Shown: positions 7,386-16,796 of the stretch, piece by piece
How positions within the stretch are numbered: the first letter of the stretch is position 1
Layout of the letters: each line of letters begins with the position of its first letter
Assembly (NCBI GenBank): GCA_034430895.1
Contig: DAOUDW010000034.1
Coordinates: 1-64,000, forward strand
Origin: WVZH01 sp034430895
Lineage (GTDB): Bacteria > Chloroflexota > Anaerolineae > Anaerolineales > E44-bin32
Direction: 5' to 3'
DNA length: 64,000 nt
Made by a program: the position numbers and the translations under genes
The notes under the pieces: model-generated
Seen by the model: only the letters and a program-made list of their open reading frames with translations
Databases searched by the model: none
Told to the model about the DNA's origin: nothing

Positions 7386-9697
7386 TGCTCAGGGACACGA
7401 AGTGGATTGAACCCGAGGGGTATGAATCCAGCGAATTGATACATGCCGCCGTTGGCGGCCATCCACTGGTTTCGGCAGTATTGCAGCGACGCGGAATTGA
7501 GAGTGTCGAAGCGGCGCGAGCTTTCATCGACCCGACTTTTTATCAATCGGCGCCTGCGGAAGAAATCCCCAATCTCAGCGACGCCGTTCTCCGCCTGGAA
7601 GAGGCGATCGCTGCAGGGGAGTCGATCTGTGTTTGGGGAGATTTCGACGTCGATGGTCAAACATCGACAACCCTGCTTGTTGAAGCCCTGCGGGCTTCGG
7701 GTGCCAGGGTGTCCCATTATATTCCCGTACGACAAATCGAATCCCATGGCGTTCACGTCGATCGATTGACACAGCTTTTCGAGCAGGACATATCTCTACT
7801 GCTTACCTGTGATACGGGCAGTTCGGCACATGAAGCCGTCGCTTTTGCAAAATCACGCGGGGTTGATACGATCATCACCGACCACCACGATTTGCCTGAC
7901 AGCCTGCCGGATGCCGTAGCCATTGTTAATCCCAAGATGCTTTCGCAAAATCATCCGCTGCACGATTTACCCGGAGTTGGCGTGGCGTATAAGCTGATCG
8001 AAGCCATGAGTTCCGGTGTGAACAACATTCCCAGCGCTGCAAGCATGCTGGACCTGGTTGCATTGGGGATTGTGGCGGATCTGGCCTTGTTGCATGGTGA
8101 CGTGCGTTATCTGCTCAAACGCGGGCTCGATTGTATACGCAACTCACCACGATTGGGTTTACAGGCCTTGATGGATATCGCTGGGGTTCGATCTGGAAAT
8201 ATCACCGAAGAACAAATCGCGTTTGTCCTTGCACCGCGCCTCAACGCACTTGGACGACTTTCGGATGCCAACAGTATCGTCGATTTCCTCACCACAATGG
8301 ATGAGAAAAAGGCCAAAATTTTCGCCACTGAGTTGGAAGGTTTGAATGCCCGCCGCCGTTTGCTTTGCGATCAAGTTGCCCAGGCAGCGCTGGCGCAAAT
8401 CGAGGATGACCCCTCGTTGCTTGACCACGCCGCTCTGGTTATCGCACATCGGCATTGGCCTACAGGCGTGATTGGAATCGTAGCCAGCCGTCTCGTGGAG
8501 CAGTTTCACCGACCTGCATTGGTCTTGTCCATTCAGGATGATGGATATACTCGTGGTTCTGCCCGTTCCATAGAAGGCGTGGACATTTCCGCGGCAATTT
8601 CAGCGCATAAATCCATTCTGGCAAGTTTTGGTGGCCACCCGATGGCGGCTGGGCTGGCAATTGAGACGTCTCGCATCGAGGACTTCCGCCGGCGATTGGG
8701 CGAGACGGTTGCTGATTACATGCGGGCGATCGATACCCAACCGCAAGTAACGATCGAAGCATATATGGATTTGAACGATCTAACACTGGATTTCGCGGAC
8801 GACTTGGAACGGTTGGCACCATTTGGACCGGGAAATCCGCAGCTTGTTTTGGCTTCGAAAGACGTAAAAATCCTGGAGAAGAAGCAAATCGGTCGAGGGC
8901 GGGAACATCTTGTGCTTACGGTGGGCGATGAGAAGGGAGGAACCCAGCGGGTTATCTGGTGGGGTGGCGCGTCGGAACATATCCCCCAGGGGGTCTTTGA
9001 TTTTGCTTACTATCTGCGATCTACGGAATACCGCGGCTTAAGAGAAGTGCAGCTAACCTGGGTAGACGGTCGAAGTCGTGAAGCCGAAGCGCCAGTCACT
9101 GAGAGAAAATCGCGCCGTATCGAGTTTGTCGATCATCGAGTGGATGCGAATTCACTCGAAACGATCAATCGACTGCAACGATCCGGTGTTCAGGTTTGGC
9201 GTGAAGGCCGGGCAAGCCAGAAGCTGGAAGGATGCTCGCGCTACGAATTGTATCCGTCAGAGGCGATTGCCATCTGGACACCACCACCGGGCCTGGAAGA
9301 GTTGCATCACGGTGTTCAGCTTGTTTCACCACAGAAAGTCTACCTGTTTTCTGGCAGCACCGACGATGATCTGGAGACGTTTCTGAAAACCCTGACGGGT
9401 ATGGTCAAATTTGCACTTCGAACGAAAGAGGGGAAGATCAACATCTGGGAATTTGTCGCTGCAACAGCGCAGCGTGAATTTACGATTCACAAAGGCATTG
9501 CCTGGCTGATTGCACGCGGCGACTTGGATATATGTGATTCCGGATTGGATGAAATGACAGTGGTAAGGGGGATGGGGGAAAGCGATCCAGTCACTACGGC
9601 GAGATTATTAGACGAGTTGGAGACACTGATCGACGAGACGGCAGCATTCCGTAAGTTCTACACCGAAGGGGAACCGGAGCGATTGTTCGATATGTGA
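7385..9697 (+). CDS. recJ: Single-strand exonuclease RecJ with long C-terminal extension
   Basis: The DHH phosphoesterase motifs are present: GDFDVDGQTS (about 84-93), CDTGSS, TDHHD (about 164) and NPKM, followed by GIVADLALL and a DHHA1-type region with GGHPMAAG. RecJ degrades single-stranded DNA 5' to 3' in recombination and mismatch repair. At 770 residues it is about 200 longer than typical RecJ. The extra C-terminal part after about residue 565 has no recognised motif. The TGATG junction with the nuclease gene implies coupled translation, placing RecJ in the same end-processing operon. Confidence 0.9.
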   Translation: MLRDTKWIEPEGYESSELIHAAVGGHPLVSAVLQRRGIESVEAARAFIDPTFYQSAPAEEIPNLSDAVLRLEEAIAAGESICVWGDFDVDGQTSTTLLVEALRASGARVSHYIPVRQIESHGVHVDRLTQLFEQDISLLLTCDTGSSAHEAVAFAKSRGVDTIITDHHDLPDSLPDAVAIVNPKMLSQNHPLHDLPGVGVAYKLIEAMSSGVNNIPSAASMLDLVALGIVADLALLHGDVRYLLKRGLDCIRNSPRLGLQALMDIAGVRSGNITEEQIAFVLAPRLNALGRLSDANSIVDFLTTMDEKKAKIFATELEGLNARRRLLCDQVAQAALAQIEDDPSLLDHAALVIAHRHWPTGVIGIVASRLVEQFHRPALVLSIQDDGYTRGSARSIEGVDISAAISAHKSILASFGGHPMAAGLAIETSRIEDFRRRLGETVADYMRAIDTQPQVTIEAYMDLNDLTLDFADDLERLAPFGPGNPQLVLASKDVKILEKKQIGRGREHLVLTVGDEKGGTQRVIWWGGASEHIPQGVFDFAYYLRSTEYRGLREVQLTWVDGRSREAEAPVTERKSRRIEFVDHRVDANSLETINRLQRSGVQVWREGRASQKLEGCSRYELYPSEAIAIWTPPPGLEELHHGVQLVSPQKVYLFSGSTDDDLETFLKTLTGMVKFALRTKEGKINIWEFVAATAQREFTIHKGIAWLIARGDLDICDSGLDEMTVVRGMGESDPVTTARLLDELETLIDETAAFRKFYTEGEPERLFDM

Positions 9698-9719
9698 TTT
9701 GGATTTGGAGCCACACCAT

Positions 9720-12700
9720 TTATTTATTGGGGATGAATACGGAAAAGATACTTCCACCGTTCGGATTTTCATCGACCCATATCCTGCCCCCATGTGCGTC
9801 GACGGCCAAACGAGCAAATGCAAGCCCCAGTCCAGTCCCCCGACGTTTCCCTACTCGGCCAGGAACTTGTCCGAATCGTTCGAAAATCCGCTCCTGAAAT
9901 TCCTCAGGGACTCCGGGACCGGTATCAATAACTTGAATGAGAATCCCTTGCTCGGATTTTTGGGTCGTTAAAACCACCTGACCGCCAGTTGGTGTGAATC
10001 TCAAAGCATTATCGAGTAAATTGCCGATCACACGTCGAATTTTTTCCTTGTCGACAGTTATCTTTGGCAACCGCTTGGCACAGGAATAATCGAGGATGAT
10101 GCCGGCTTCATTGGCCTCATGGACGTAAGTTTCCACCATCTCTTCGCATACCTGTTTAATCGATACGTTTTCCAGGCTGAGATCGATTTCATCGGATTCG
10201 AGCTTGGCAATATCCAGCAGTGAATTTACCAGATTGAGCATTTGCTGTACGCTGCGATGGGAGATGGTGATCGCCTGACGAGCGACCGGAGATGGCGGCT
10301 TGGCGGGAATGGTGTCTTCGAGCAGTTTGAGACTGCCCAGAATTGCAGTCAGGGGTCCGCGGAGGTCGTGGACGATCATTTCCGTCAGCTGTTTTCGGGC
10401 TTCGTCCAGTTCCTGTTCTTCTGTGACATCTCGGAAAACAAGTAACGAGCCGATTAAATGCCCGCTTGCATCACGAACGGGGGTGATGGATCGTTGATAC
10501 GTGCGTCGCGGTGATTTCGCGCTTTCGAAAACGGTGGCTTTCTCCCGATCGGCATCGCCTCGCTCAAGTTGAACGATGAAATCCTGTAGTTCCTCGGGAT
10601 CGAAGCCCAGGGTTTTGGCTATATCGAGGTCTGTATGCGTGAGGTTTTTCCCCAGCATTTGCTCGATTACCAGGCCAGCTTGCGATGCAAATTGGGTGTT
10701 GGCAAGGATGACCTTACCCTGCGGGTCGACCATTAACATTGATTCTCTTGTGGAATTTAAAATCGCCAGGAGGCGGTTGTGACTATCGCGAATGCGTTGG
10801 AACAACTCTGCATTTTCGAGTGCAATCGCAGCCTGGCTGGCGATCGTTTGCGCGGTGCGGATCGTATTTTCGATGTAAAGTCGTTCATTGGCGGAGAAAA
10901 CCTCAATAATCCCTAAAGTCTGCTCTCCGGCGATGATGGGAACGACCAGGATGCTTGAAGCTCCATGAAACGTGGATAGATAGACTTTTGCAGCCGGACT
11001 CGGTGCATCCTGAAGTGTCCACTGTACCGTTATAGAGTCACGGATGGCAGTATCAATAACAGCGATCTCGTTTGCTTTTTGAATGACCGATCCTGATTTT
11101 TCGGCTGTATCTTTCCAGAGACTTGCTTGAGGAGAGAGTGTATTCTCTTCTGGGTTCCAGCGAGAGACCTTTGCGCCGTCGCTCTCTAAAGCGATGCAGA
11201 TGCTTTCTGCAATCACCATGGCAATCGCATCACTGTCAAGCGTCGATGCGATATGTGTGCTGGCTTTGAAAAGTAAAGATTGCTCATGGAGTCTCGTCTC
11301 AAGCTGCTGATAAAGTCTCGCATTGGTAATGGCGACAGCGGCCTGCGCGGCGAGTTGGGTAAGGAATTTTTCATGTTCAGCGTTGAAAATGGAGGGCTTT
11401 GTATTTTCTACTGTAATGATGCCGAGAACATTACTTTGACGTGTTATTGGAACGCTAAGGAGGCTGCGTGTATGCCTGTTAATCCAGTTGAGATGGTCTG
11501 GGTCTTTGGTCGCATCGGCGATATTGCATATTTTGCCGGTTCGGTAGGCAATCCCTGGCGCTCCATCATTGATATTGAAAATAGCTCCGGTCCCAAGGCT
11601 GGGAGAAACGTCCGGATCGGTGCGTTTGGCGACGATCCGTAATGCACGCTGTTCTGGTTCATAGATGGCGAGATTACCCTGGGTTGCATTGGATATCCGG
11701 ACGGCATGTTTCAAGATCGCTTCGAAGAGTTCCTTCGTATCGAGGGTGGCATTCATTTCAAGGCCGATGGATTCCAATGTGGCCAATTGATCGACTTGCT
11801 TGCGTAGTGCGAGATCCGTGGCGGCATGTGCTCGCGCATTTGCCACAGCTAAAGCGGCCTGGGCAGCAAATGTCTTGAGCAATTCAATTTGATCGTCTTT
11901 GAGGGTTTCGGGCTCCGTAAAGTAAACAGAAAGCTGCCCTATCGTGCCGGATGGTGTAATCAGGGGGAAATCGGCGAAAGCTCGAATGCCCTCTTGTTTA
12001 AATTGTTCTTTTACCGTTTCCGACAGATCGGAGGTTTTCACATCTGAAACCAGGATCGGTTTTTCTCGGATGAAGGCTTGGATTTGTTCTTCTTCCTGCA
12101 ACGGGATGGTCATCCAGGCTTTCATGAATTCGTCTGTGAGATTTAGCCCATGTGCGAGGAATAACTCACCCAGATCTTTCTCGTAAAGGAAGATGGCGGA
12201 TTTCTCGCCTCCACCCACACGGATGATCGATTGGCTCACCAATTCAAGCGCACGTTCGGGATCCAACGTGGAACTCATCGACACCGTGATTTTGTTTAAT
12301 GAGGCTAACGCCTGAGCTCGATTTCGTGTTTGCTCGTACAACAAGGCATTTTCGATCGCTACGGCAGCCTGGCCTGCGAGGGTCGTTAGGACTTCGAGAT
12401 CTTGATTTTCGAAGGAATTTTGCTCTACGGTATGGAAGACGGCCAGGCAGCCGATTGTTCGCTCCGCACTGAGGATGGGTACGCCAAGCCAGGCTTCAGG
12501 TGCATTATCGATTTCGGGAAGTCCCATTGTGCGCAGTGCCTGAGGCGCGTCATGCGGGATGAGGATAGGCAATCCTAGGAGTATGACTCGATCGGTAAGA
12601 CGGTCCATGAATGGTCGTGCCTGCCATTGTTGAATGACCCCGTCTCGGATCGCCAGTGGATAGGTGATTAGATCTTCGTCGAGGTCGTGGAGGGCGATAT

Positions 12701-13559
12701 AAAAATTATCTACTTTTAAGAGATGCGAAACCTGTTTATAGATTGTGGATAACAAATCGTCCAGATCAAGACTGGAACGCATGGCCTGGCTGATACTGCT
12801 GATCGTAGAAATCTCTTGAATTCTGCGCTTGATATGGCGATCTGCAATGACCAATCGACTGACGACGGGTGAGAATAGGGCAATGATTGTGCCATAAAGA
12901 ATTAAGGTCGGGAATCCCAGCGTAATGTATGCAGCAGCGTTAATAATGCCGAAAGGAACAGGGATCATCGTGACGAAAAGGGGAATGCGAAAATCGGGGA
13001 TCGACGCTCTGGGCGAGTCGAAAATGAGATGATCCAACCAATGCAAAGATATAAACAGCAGTGTAAAGGTTATGCCTAGTCCTGTGCTGGAGAGAATCGA
13101 TGGTGGCTGATTGGCTGTGACGAGCGGGCTTCCTCCGAGCAATAGGTAAACCTCGAAACCACCTGAAATACTCAGCAGTTGCCGGCTGAGACTGAGCGTC
13201 CATGATTTGAACTCTCGCCATAAATCCAGGGGTTTATCTGAGCGAAAATTTTCCCGAAAACCATGATAGGTCTCACCGATCGCAAGTCCGATTAAAACGG
13301 CGAGGCCTGCGGCACCCGGACCGAGTGCGACTCCCAGTGTTAGGCTGATGGCGTGGGTAAAATTGATCTGCACCTGACCGACCGGGATGGGGAAGTTCGC
13401 CAGAAACGCGATAAATGCTGCACCGATCAGAATGGCATCCCATTGCGGGATAAATCCGGCTGAAGGAGTCAGCCACAGACCTAGGGTGACCAGGCTGGCG
13501 ACGGCCAGAATCCACCATATGTGTTGCGGCCATGATCTTGTATCCGCATTATCGTTCAT
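9720..13559 (-). CDS. Membrane hybrid sensor: multi-GAF, PAS histidine kinase
   Basis: A 1279-residue sensor kinase. About eight hydrophobic segments fill residues 1-240. At least four GAF domains follow (about 255-920), each starting with a phrase like ATLESIGLEMNATLDTKEL. Next come a PAS domain (about 930-1045), a HisKA domain with phosphoacceptor in VHDLRGPL (about 1063), and an HATPase with NLLDNALRF, DTGPGVPEE and GTGLGLAFA. No receiver domain is attached and no response regulator is adjacent, so its partner is unknown. It converges on recJ with only 22 bases between. Confidence 0.9.
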   Translation of the reverse strand: MNDNADTRSWPQHIWWILAVASLVTLGLWLTPSAGFIPQWDAILIGAAFIAFLANFPIPVGQVQINFTHAISLTLGVALGPGAAGLAVLIGLAIGETYHGFRENFRSDKPLDLWREFKSWTLSLSRQLLSISGGFEVYLLLGGSPLVTANQPPSILSSTGLGITFTLLFISLHWLDHLIFDSPRASIPDFRIPLFVTMIPVPFGIINAAAYITLGFPTLILYGTIIALFSPVVSRLVIADRHIKRRIQEISTISSISQAMRSSLDLDDLLSTIYKQVSHLLKVDNFYIALHDLDEDLITYPLAIRDGVIQQWQARPFMDRLTDRVILLGLPILIPHDAPQALRTMGLPEIDNAPEAWLGVPILSAERTIGCLAVFHTVEQNSFENQDLEVLTTLAGQAAVAIENALLYEQTRNRAQALASLNKITVSMSSTLDPERALELVSQSIIRVGGGEKSAIFLYEKDLGELFLAHGLNLTDEFMKAWMTIPLQEEEQIQAFIREKPILVSDVKTSDLSETVKEQFKQEGIRAFADFPLITPSGTIGQLSVYFTEPETLKDDQIELLKTFAAQAALAVANARAHAATDLALRKQVDQLATLESIGLEMNATLDTKELFEAILKHAVRISNATQGNLAIYEPEQRALRIVAKRTDPDVSPSLGTGAIFNINDGAPGIAYRTGKICNIADATKDPDHLNWINRHTRSLLSVPITRQSNVLGIITVENTKPSIFNAEHEKFLTQLAAQAAVAITNARLYQQLETRLHEQSLLFKASTHIASTLDSDAIAMVIAESICIALESDGAKVSRWNPEENTLSPQASLWKDTAEKSGSVIQKANEIAVIDTAIRDSITVQWTLQDAPSPAAKVYLSTFHGASSILVVPIIAGEQTLGIIEVFSANERLYIENTIRTAQTIASQAAIALENAELFQRIRDSHNRLLAILNSTRESMLMVDPQGKVILANTQFASQAGLVIEQMLGKNLTHTDLDIAKTLGFDPEELQDFIVQLERGDADREKATVFESAKSPRRTYQRSITPVRDASGHLIGSLLVFRDVTEEQELDEARKQLTEMIVHDLRGPLTAILGSLKLLEDTIPAKPPSPVARQAITISHRSVQQMLNLVNSLLDIAKLESDEIDLSLENVSIKQVCEEMVETYVHEANEAGIILDYSCAKRLPKITVDKEKIRRVIGNLLDNALRFTPTGGQVVLTTQKSEQGILIQVIDTGPGVPEEFQERIFERFGQVPGRVGKRRGTGLGLAFARLAVDAHGGRIWVDENPNGGSIFSVFIPNK

Positions 13560-13622
13560 TGGACTGGTCTACTGGAGCGGTTGGAAAAGTGTAGCATGGC
13601 GAACTCATTGGTCGGATATTTG

Positions 13623-15557
13623 TCAGGGCGTCGGTGTAGGCGATGCATCCCCATTTGGCAATTCGTCGGGTGTTGCCGAAGATGATGTCGGTGTCTGCGT
13701 GGGCGTACGTGTCGGTCCTTCCCCGCGCAACTCGGCGAGATGGATTTCAGCGAGTTCTAACGTCTCTGGACGAACGTGTTCCAGTTCGAGGATCCAACGC
13801 CAGCGCATGATCGCATCGTCGATGGCTTCGGGGTTGGATTCATAGATCCTAGCCATGAGCGCGTACGCCTCGCCAATCTTTATCTGTTCGTTGACATATA
13901 TCGGCTCAGTATTCGTAGTCGTTTGTGCCGCCGTCGTTGCATTAATGGCATCTTCGTAATGCCCCAGATGGATGTGCGCGTCTGCGAGGTGGAAGAGGAG
14001 ATCGTAGGTCTCCTGGCCGTAACGGCTGGCGAGCAGTAGATCATCCAATGCAGCCTGGTAATTCCCTTGCCGCAAGTAAACGATCGCACGAGCGATAAAG
14101 GCTGGTGCATATTTTTCGTTGATTTCAATAGCCTTGTTTGCTGCATCCAGAGCTTCTTCCAGATTGCCAAGGCTGGCTTGTGCTCGTGCAAGCGCTGCCC
14201 AGCCTCGATGATCTTCAGACTGGTAGGTGGTGTAGGTCTGAAGCGGCCAAAGGGCAGCTCCAAAATTGGAAACATCGAAGCTGTTCACGCCCCAAGATAC
14301 ATAGGCGCGTCCTACGGCGAGGTAACCTTCCAGAAGGGAGGAGTCTTCTGCGCTGCCTGTCACCGCATTATCCAAGGCTTCATTGTAATTCCCGAGATTC
14401 AATTGCGCTTCGCTCAGGAAAATGTAGATCCAGGGTGTGGTTACTCCCTGTTCAATGGATTCCTGCATTGTGCTTTCGAGTTTCAACCAGAGTTTTCTGG
14501 AGGAGTAGTATTTTCCCAGATCGATGTGGATCTCCGCTAACAGTGGTTCTCGACGCAGGGCACTCTCGTAATCGGCAAGCGCGTTACTGTCCTCATCTCG
14601 CGCCAGGAATGCCCGTGCCCGACCGATGTAGGCCGGTGTATAGTCTGCGTTGGCATTGACGGCACTATCGTATGCCAATATCGCTGAGCCAGGGCTGCCG
14701 CTCAGCCGCAGTGCTTCTCCACGGAAATAATGCACATCTGCCGCCTTCGGTTCGCTTTCGAGGATTTGATCGAAGTAACCCAAGGCGGTTTCGTAATCTC
14801 CATTGAGTAGGGCGCTGATTCCCGCATCATAAGCTTCGTTAGCGTGAGGGGTTACACCGATCATGGGTGTCGATGTCGGCGAGTTATCTACCAGTAAGGC
14901 CAACGGTGTACTCGCAAATTCAGTGGGAATGGGTGTGCGCATGACGCGCGTCGCGGCGGGAACGGGAGTCGCCGTAGAGGTTCCGGGCAAGAAAGTGCTG
15001 GTTATCGTTCCGTCGAGTGGAGGCAGTTCTGCGGCTGTGCCAGAGTAATCCTTTTCAAAGATCGATTGGATGGTTGATTTTATCTGCGGCAAGAAGAGAA
15101 TAACTGCCCCAATGAGTACAAGGCCTGCGACCGCTATTCCTATGGTCTTCCAAGGCACGTCTGCAGGGGGTTTTGGTTTTGGTTTCTGTGTGATCTCGAG
15201 GGTGGGTTGGTGTTCTTCTTTGGGTGTTTCCTCTTCGATTTCCTCCAAACCGAATTTGAACTTCCTGCGAGGCATCTGCGTTGTGGAAGCGAGTTCTGCC
15301 TCATCGGGTTTTCTTGCGCCGATAATCGCCAGACCTCGTAAAGCGGCACGATTTGTCGGATCGAGTCGCAGGGCGGATTCAAGACAGTATTTGCGTTCGC
15401 GAGGCGATTCCACAACCGCGCTCATCCAAATCCAATACTCGACATTCGATGAGTCAGCTCGGAGTAATCGGGCGAGCAATTCTCGAGCTTCGGATCGATT
15501 CCCTGCTCGTGCAGCTGCGATAGCTTCTGTAAGCGTTGTACTTGTAGAATCCGCCAC
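13623..15557 (-). CDS. Membrane-anchored TPR protein
   Basis: A cytoplasmic N-terminal part (about 1-90) resembles a TPR pair. One membrane segment lies at about 135-155 (GIAVAGLVLIGAVILFL), then a Thr/Pro-rich linker, then a long series of TPR repeats (about 245-600) and a Thr/Pro-rich tail. The GTG at 15557 is chosen because GAGGA lies 7 bases upstream; an ATG at 15593 has no such site. It probably scaffolds an envelope complex. It is divergent from the LysM lipoprotein gene, sharing a short promoter region. Confidence 0.75.
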   Translation of the reverse strand: MADSTSTTLTEAIAAARAGNRSEARELLARLLRADSSNVEYWIWMSAVVESPRERKYCLESALRLDPTNRAALRGLAIIGARKPDEAELASTTQMPRRKFKFGLEEIEEETPKEEHQPTLEITQKPKPKPPADVPWKTIGIAVAGLVLIGAVILFLPQIKSTIQSIFEKDYSGTAAELPPLDGTITSTFLPGTSTATPVPAATRVMRTPIPTEFASTPLALLVDNSPTSTPMIGVTPHANEAYDAGISALLNGDYETALGYFDQILESEPKAADVHYFRGEALRLSGSPGSAILAYDSAVNANADYTPAYIGRARAFLARDEDSNALADYESALRREPLLAEIHIDLGKYYSSRKLWLKLESTMQESIEQGVTTPWIYIFLSEAQLNLGNYNEALDNAVTGSAEDSSLLEGYLAVGRAYVSWGVNSFDVSNFGAALWPLQTYTTYQSEDHRGWAALARAQASLGNLEEALDAANKAIEINEKYAPAFIARAIVYLRQGNYQAALDDLLLASRYGQETYDLLFHLADAHIHLGHYEDAINATTAAQTTTNTEPIYVNEQIKIGEAYALMARIYESNPEAIDDAIMRWRWILELEHVRPETLELAEIHLAELRGEGPTRTPTQTPTSSSATPDELPNGDASPTPTP

Positions 15558-15628
15558 GTGTTGTTCCTCGATCTTTAGGAGAAAGTCTAGCATAGCGTTT
15601 TTCTTCGCACAACGCTACCCCCCATTGG

Positions 15629-15634
15629 TATAAT
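15629..15634 (+). promoter_or_regulatory. -10 box TATAAT of the LysM lipoprotein gene
   Basis: A perfect TATAAT lies 9 bases before the GTG start at 15644. The transcript would begin almost at the start codon, implying leaderless translation. No good -35 box is visible. Confidence 0.5.
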
Positions 15635-15643
15635 CGCCCCACT

Positions 15644-16612
15644 GTGACAGATAAAGTTTATCGAATTGTCGTTTTCATTCTATCCATGATGATTGCCTCT
15701 TGTGCTGGTTATGCGGGTGGAAACACGCCATCCGCGACGAGTACGTTAAGACCCTATCGACCCACAAGCTCCCCAACCGCCCGATCACGAGTAACGGCGA
15801 TCGCTTCACAAGCACCACTCGGGCCGACGCCGACGCCGCTCGTACATGTCGTTCAATCGAATCAGACGTTGATCGGCATCGCAATTCTCTACGGTGTCGA
15901 TCTGGAGGATCTCTTGCTGGCTAACCCGGGCATCGATCCACAATTCCTAAGCGTCGGCATGGAATTGATCATCCCAGGTGAAGGTGGGCAGCCCGTCGAT
16001 GCACTCCTGCCGACACCGACACCGGTTCCGCTGGCACTTTCGCCCGTGCGTTGTTACCCGACATCTTCCGGCGGGTTGTGGTGTCTCCTGGACATCCGTA
16101 ACGATACTGCGGACGATGTTGAAGGCCTGGTCAGCTTGATCTACCTTCTGGATGATGAAGGAGAGGTGTTGGATCAACGCGCAGCGTATGGAATATTGAA
16201 TCGCCTCCAGACGGATAGCCATATGCCCCTGGCGAGCTTCTTCCCGTCATTTCCTGAAGAGATGGATTCTGCTGTTGCTTCGATGCTTAGTGCTGTCCCG
16301 GTAAACGATGCTGAATTACGTTATCGGGATGTGGAAGTATACGTCACCTCAAAAATAGTAGAACCGGATGGTTTGAGTATCGTGGTGCGAGGCGAACTCG
16401 AAACGATTGCTGGGGATAAAGAGACTGAAGTAAAGATACGACTTCTGCTGATAGGGCTCGATCAGACTGGTGATGTAGTTGGCTTTCGAATCTGGGAGCG
16501 AGCCTCGACAACCCAGCTTGGGGAAACCGATGCGTTTGAATGCACTGTTTATAGTTTTGGGGGAAGAATCGAAAGTTTTGAGGTTTTGGCCGAAGCTCGT
16601 ATCGTCCCTTGA
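15644..16612 (+). CDS. LysM-domain lipoprotein
   Basis: The 322-residue product starts with a lipoprotein signal (IVVFILSMMIASC, Cys at about residue 20). A Thr/Pro-rich linker leads to a single LysM domain (about 68-112: VVQSNQTLIGIAILYGV, then LLLANPGI and GMELIIP), which binds peptidoglycan or chitin-like glycans. The C-terminal 190 residues look like a beta-rich extracellular domain of unknown role. It begins with GTG and sits right after a TATAAT box with no ribosome site, so a leaderless message is likely. It heads a run of envelope genes, though the next one is 184 bases away. Confidence 0.8.
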   Translation: MTDKVYRIVVFILSMMIASCAGYAGGNTPSATSTLRPYRPTSSPTARSRVTAIASQAPLGPTPTPLVHVVQSNQTLIGIAILYGVDLEDLLLANPGIDPQFLSVGMELIIPGEGGQPVDALLPTPTPVPLALSPVRCYPTSSGGLWCLLDIRNDTADDVEGLVSLIYLLDDEGEVLDQRAAYGILNRLQTDSHMPLASFFPSFPEEMDSAVASMLSAVPVNDAELRYRDVEVYVTSKIVEPDGLSIVVRGELETIAGDKETEVKIRLLLIGLDQTGDVVGFRIWERASTTQLGETDAFECTVYSFGGRIESFEVLAEARIVP

Positions 16613-16796
16613 AGATTTCAAGCACGTTTCTTCTTTGAGTATTCCGTCTCCAATTTGACGACCGTGAATGAACGCCCCCAGGCTGCTTTATCCAATCGAA
16701 CTTGGCGGAAATCCAAGTCAAGACTACAATGTGGCCGGTTACCACACCGATGTCGGTCGATGATGTGAGCACTTTGATCTTGTTCTTGAGGCAGGC

